Shown in pieces: positions 44,052 to 46,844 of a stretch of 46,844 bases of DNA (the first letter of the stretch is position 1; every line of letters begins with the position of its first letter). The DNA lies in assembly GCA_001632435.1 (NCBI GenBank), contig KV423927.1, positions 1-46,844 on the forward strand, given 5' to 3'. The notes below the pieces were generated by a model. It was given only the letters and a program-made list of their open reading frames with translations, was not told the origin of the DNA and ran no database searches. This DNA is from Calocera cornea HHB12733. Lineage: Eukaryota > Basidiomycota > Dacrymycetes > Dacrymycetales > Dacrymycetaceae. The position numbers and the translations under genes are program-made.

Positions 44052-46799
44052 TTAGTGGAGGATCTTCAATTTGGAGTCGAATTCAAGAATCTTCTTGTTC
44101 GCGTACACCTGAACTTGTGGTCACAACAGTAATATTCCTTCTGTGCGAGTTACGCACCCGACTGGGCTCGAAGTGTAGAACTTGAAGACCTTCTGGTCGG
44201 GTGGCACGGGATAGTGCAACGTATGCTTGCCCTACAATTGGAATAGCGCTGACGCTTCCCGTTTCATAAGTGTCGGTTATGCTTACCTGCTTCGAACGTC
44301 TTGGTTAGGTCTACGATAACCCGTTCGTAGGTATCTCCCTGCGACTTGTGAATCGACAAGGCCCATGCGAGCTGTAACGGTATCTGCCCGAAGTGAGCTT
44401 TCGGTGAATCAGAATACCGTGGCACACACTTGTTTCCTTGAAGCGGCCCATCTGTTACCACCACTTTCAACATCCCAAGTTCCATAGTCGACAAGTTCCT
44501 GCTTGAGACCGTCGTACGTGCGGAAGTTCACAACCGGAAGGAGCATATCTGCGCCAAACGGAACGACGTCTCCGGTCTTGCGGTTCAAGTCTGGCCGTAT
44601 AGCCGCGTAGTGGTTCCTTCGACGCGCTTCCCATTCAGCCCTCGTATGAAAACCTGCCACCGTCCCCAAGGTCCCGTTCACGAGATATGGATCAGGAAAA
44701 TGCCGATTAGAGGTCAACATTACCTGTGCCCCTTGGCAAAGCTGCAGTTTAGCAAGACCAAAAGCACCACCTTTGCGCTCTCTTGCGGACAGTGAACGTG
44801 GATCACCAAAATCCTGTGAGATATAGGTGTACACATGCTTTTCCTTTTGCCAGAGTCGTTTAGTATTGGCGACTCTAACTTCCTTGCGGGTGCAAAATCT
44901 AGATGCAACATTAGACGGGGATTTGAAAGGATTAGCGAACATCTACAATTGGATTGGGTCTATCCCGTGGACGCCGCGGAGCGGTCGGGACAATCCGCGG
45001 AACTTCTCCGCATTCGCTGCGCTGATAGAACCCACCCTTGCCTCGTTGAGCATGGCGATGAATTCTGCAACACGGGCCAGTCAGCAAGACGAGCATCCGA
45101 CTTAGGAGATGCTTAACCTTCATCCTTTTGCCGGAAAACGCGTGTCAGTTTCCAGGCTTCTGGTAGAGCTGCTGCCCACGAAACGGACTCAAAGGCAAAG
45201 TGCAGCTTTTCTCCCTGGTCTACGATGGGAGGAAGTTGAAAAAAGTCGCCACACACTATCAGCTGGGATAACAAGGGCATGATCAGTGAGTGTACGTGTT
45301 AAGCAGGCTGTTGGGTCATACCTGTATTCCACCGAATGGACGTTCATTGTTCCGCAACCGTCGGCCCAGGTAGTCGAGCTTTCCGAAGAGCTCTGCCCGC
45401 ATCATTGAGACTGCAGCAGGATGAGCGTGGCTTCGCAAATATGGAATAGACGCTCTTACTTTCGTCAATGATGAGCACCTTGACAGCCCGCCAACGGCTC
45501 CAGGCATAGTCTCTGGTGGTAATGGCGTTTACCAACGTATCGACGGAATCTATGCCTAGTCCTATCGCAGCCCAGGAATATACAGTGATTCCACCAAGTC
45601 TGGCGGCAGCTGAACCGGTCGGAGCAGTGACAGCTACAGCATCGGGCTCCTTCGAGTACCGTTGCTTCATTGCTGTGATGATTTTCTTGAGCACATATGT
45701 CTTCCCCGTGCCTAAGAGGAAGACGTGAGCAAACAAGCATCACCCTCCAACAGTTCAACTGACCTGCTGCACCGGTGAAGAACAAACTGCTGCCCTGCAT
45801 TGCCCTGCGCATAATCTCCATTTGTCCTGAAGACAGCTGGCTCTTCACTCTGAGCTGAGAATCCTGCGGACGATTGGGGACTGCTTGTTGAGTTCGCTTT
45901 ACTGCAAGTGGCGCTTTGATTGCACTTGATGTCCCCGCATCAGGTGGTTTCGAGGAAACTCCTTCTACTCGTTCCCGGCTGTCTAACGACTTAGGCGAAG
46001 GTAGGGGAAGCTGCGGATCTGTTCGCAGTGGCGGTAAAAGTGGAGATTCGTCCACAGTACCATGCTGCTGATCCGATCTGGCGCGATCCTTGTTGAAAGA
46101 GTTGGCAGTGTGAGGGGTTGCCGCCGGGGCACCACCAGGGGGATCACCAGAGGCACGTTGACTTGGGTGCTTCCCAGGCAATGGTATCATATCCTCCTGT
46201 CGTCCACTTGGAGCACTGGTAGATGAAGAGGATCGACGAGCAGAGTCTGACAGCTTTGCCTTAGAAGTCCGGCGCCCGAAAGAGGCAAACGCGAGGAGGG
46301 CGTCGGATTGCTCCGTACCGATATCCGAAGACGCTTCTGTGATGAGCTTGCCCGTCCGGTCAACAGCCGCCTGCTGAAGGGTAGGCTGAGAGGGGGATGG
46401 CGAGTGGCTGACGGGAGAGACCCGGTGTTCCTGTGCGGACAGCATGGTTTGTCGATTGCTCCGCGGAGGGCCGGCCGTCAAAGGAATACCAATCGTCGCA
46501 GGTTTGAGTAGCGATTGTCTGTCTGCTCCATGAATGAGCGCATCCTGCGGAAAATAGGCAGTAGAGGCAGTAGCTGCCATTGCCAATCGCCGTATCTGAC
46601 GCGTTGGTACCGCGGGAAGAGTTTCCCCAGGCTCGCGATCGGCGATCACCTTTGGATCTTGTTTTGAAGCATCTGGAGGATACAGCGGAGGGGATGAACC
46701 GATCGTGCGTGCTGGATCGGCCAGCAATCGCTGTGGCGAGCGCGTTGATGGTGACGCACGACTTGGGCCAACCTCTGCAGCACTGATCTCGCTTGACAT
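44052..46799 (-). CDS. PIF1: PIF1-family ATP-dependent DNA helicase
   Basis: Nine exons (46799-45764, 45711-45460, 45410-45322, 45262-45118, 45064-44947, 44898-44430, 44383-44287, 44231-44158, 44108-44052) join in frame into 778 residues. The first ~325 residues are low-complexity Ser/Pro-rich text, as in other PIF1 N-termini. The helicase core has Walker A GAAGTGKT (split by intron 1), TAPTGSAAARLGG (motif Ia), Walker B LIIDEISMM and VCGDFFQLPP (motif III). It continues with RVFRQKDEEFIAMLNEARVG, LAWALSIHKSQGDTYERV, GQAYVALSRAT (motif VI) and GLQVLHFEPSRVYANKKILE. PIF1 is a 5'-3' superfamily 1B helicase acting at telomeres, G-quadruplexes and in mitochondria. A mitochondrial or nuclear signal is not evident. 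The gene looks intact; its promoter lies beyond 46800, mostly outside the window. Confidence 0.93.
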
Positions 46800-46844
46800 G
46801 TGCGGTACAGGAAGATGACGCGTCGAAGGAGACGGCGAATGCTG

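Overview
This window is nuclear DNA of a filamentous basidiomycete, most likely an Agaricomycete. The protein-coding genes are split by many 45-70 nt introns with GTRNGY donors, CTNAC-like branch sites and YAG acceptors. The housekeeping genes (SEC23, cystathionine gamma-synthase, YRA1, NDUFS5, PIF1) can be spliced by eye into full-length, in-frame proteins. All coordinates below are genomic spans; exon boundaries are given in the evidence where I could derive them. I saw no tRNA, rRNA or CRISPR array.

Layout. (1) 1-1010: the 5' end of a Ty1/copia retrotransposon (minus strand: LTR, primer-binding-site-like sequence, start of gag) that appears to sit inside the 3' end of an MFS transporter gene. 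(2) 1343-8506: an accessory cluster of four tandem aminoglycoside-phosphotransferase-like (APH) genes on the minus strand, one of them a pseudogene. Two copies of an unrecognised ~173-aa protein lie on the plus strand, each divergent from an APH gene. A solo copia LTR lies inside the cluster. (3) 8876-9619: a SET-domain pseudogene with a stop codon at the RFNHSC motif. (4) 10156-20803: a conserved housekeeping block, SEC23 (+), cystathionine gamma-synthase (-), YRA1/ALYREF (-) with an exceptional 797-nt intron, NDUFS5 (+) and a 674-aa low-complexity protein (-).

(5) 22864-38300: a mobile-element-like block. It holds a gene with a HECT-like domain, a frameshifted F-box gene, a 759-aa unknown protein, a small coiled-coil protein, an integrase (HTH plus DDE/rve domain) and a 276-aa unknown protein. 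An 11-bp motif (AATAGCTGAAT and its complement) recurs in a 126-bp tandem array at 27.2-27.8 kb, at 32.67 kb, and in palindromes at 37.9-38.3 kb. I think this is a large DNA transposon, or a nest of them, and it is the most interesting part of the window. (6) 39209-46799: two unrecognised multi-exon genes and a complete PIF1-family DNA helicase.

Functionally, SEC23 serves COPII vesicle budding, cystathionine gamma-synthase serves transsulfuration and methionine synthesis, YRA1 serves mRNA export, NDUFS5 is a complex I subunit, and PIF1 unwinds DNA. The APH cluster looks like a locally expanding family. Everything here comes from reading the sequence and from remembered family motifs; no search was run.
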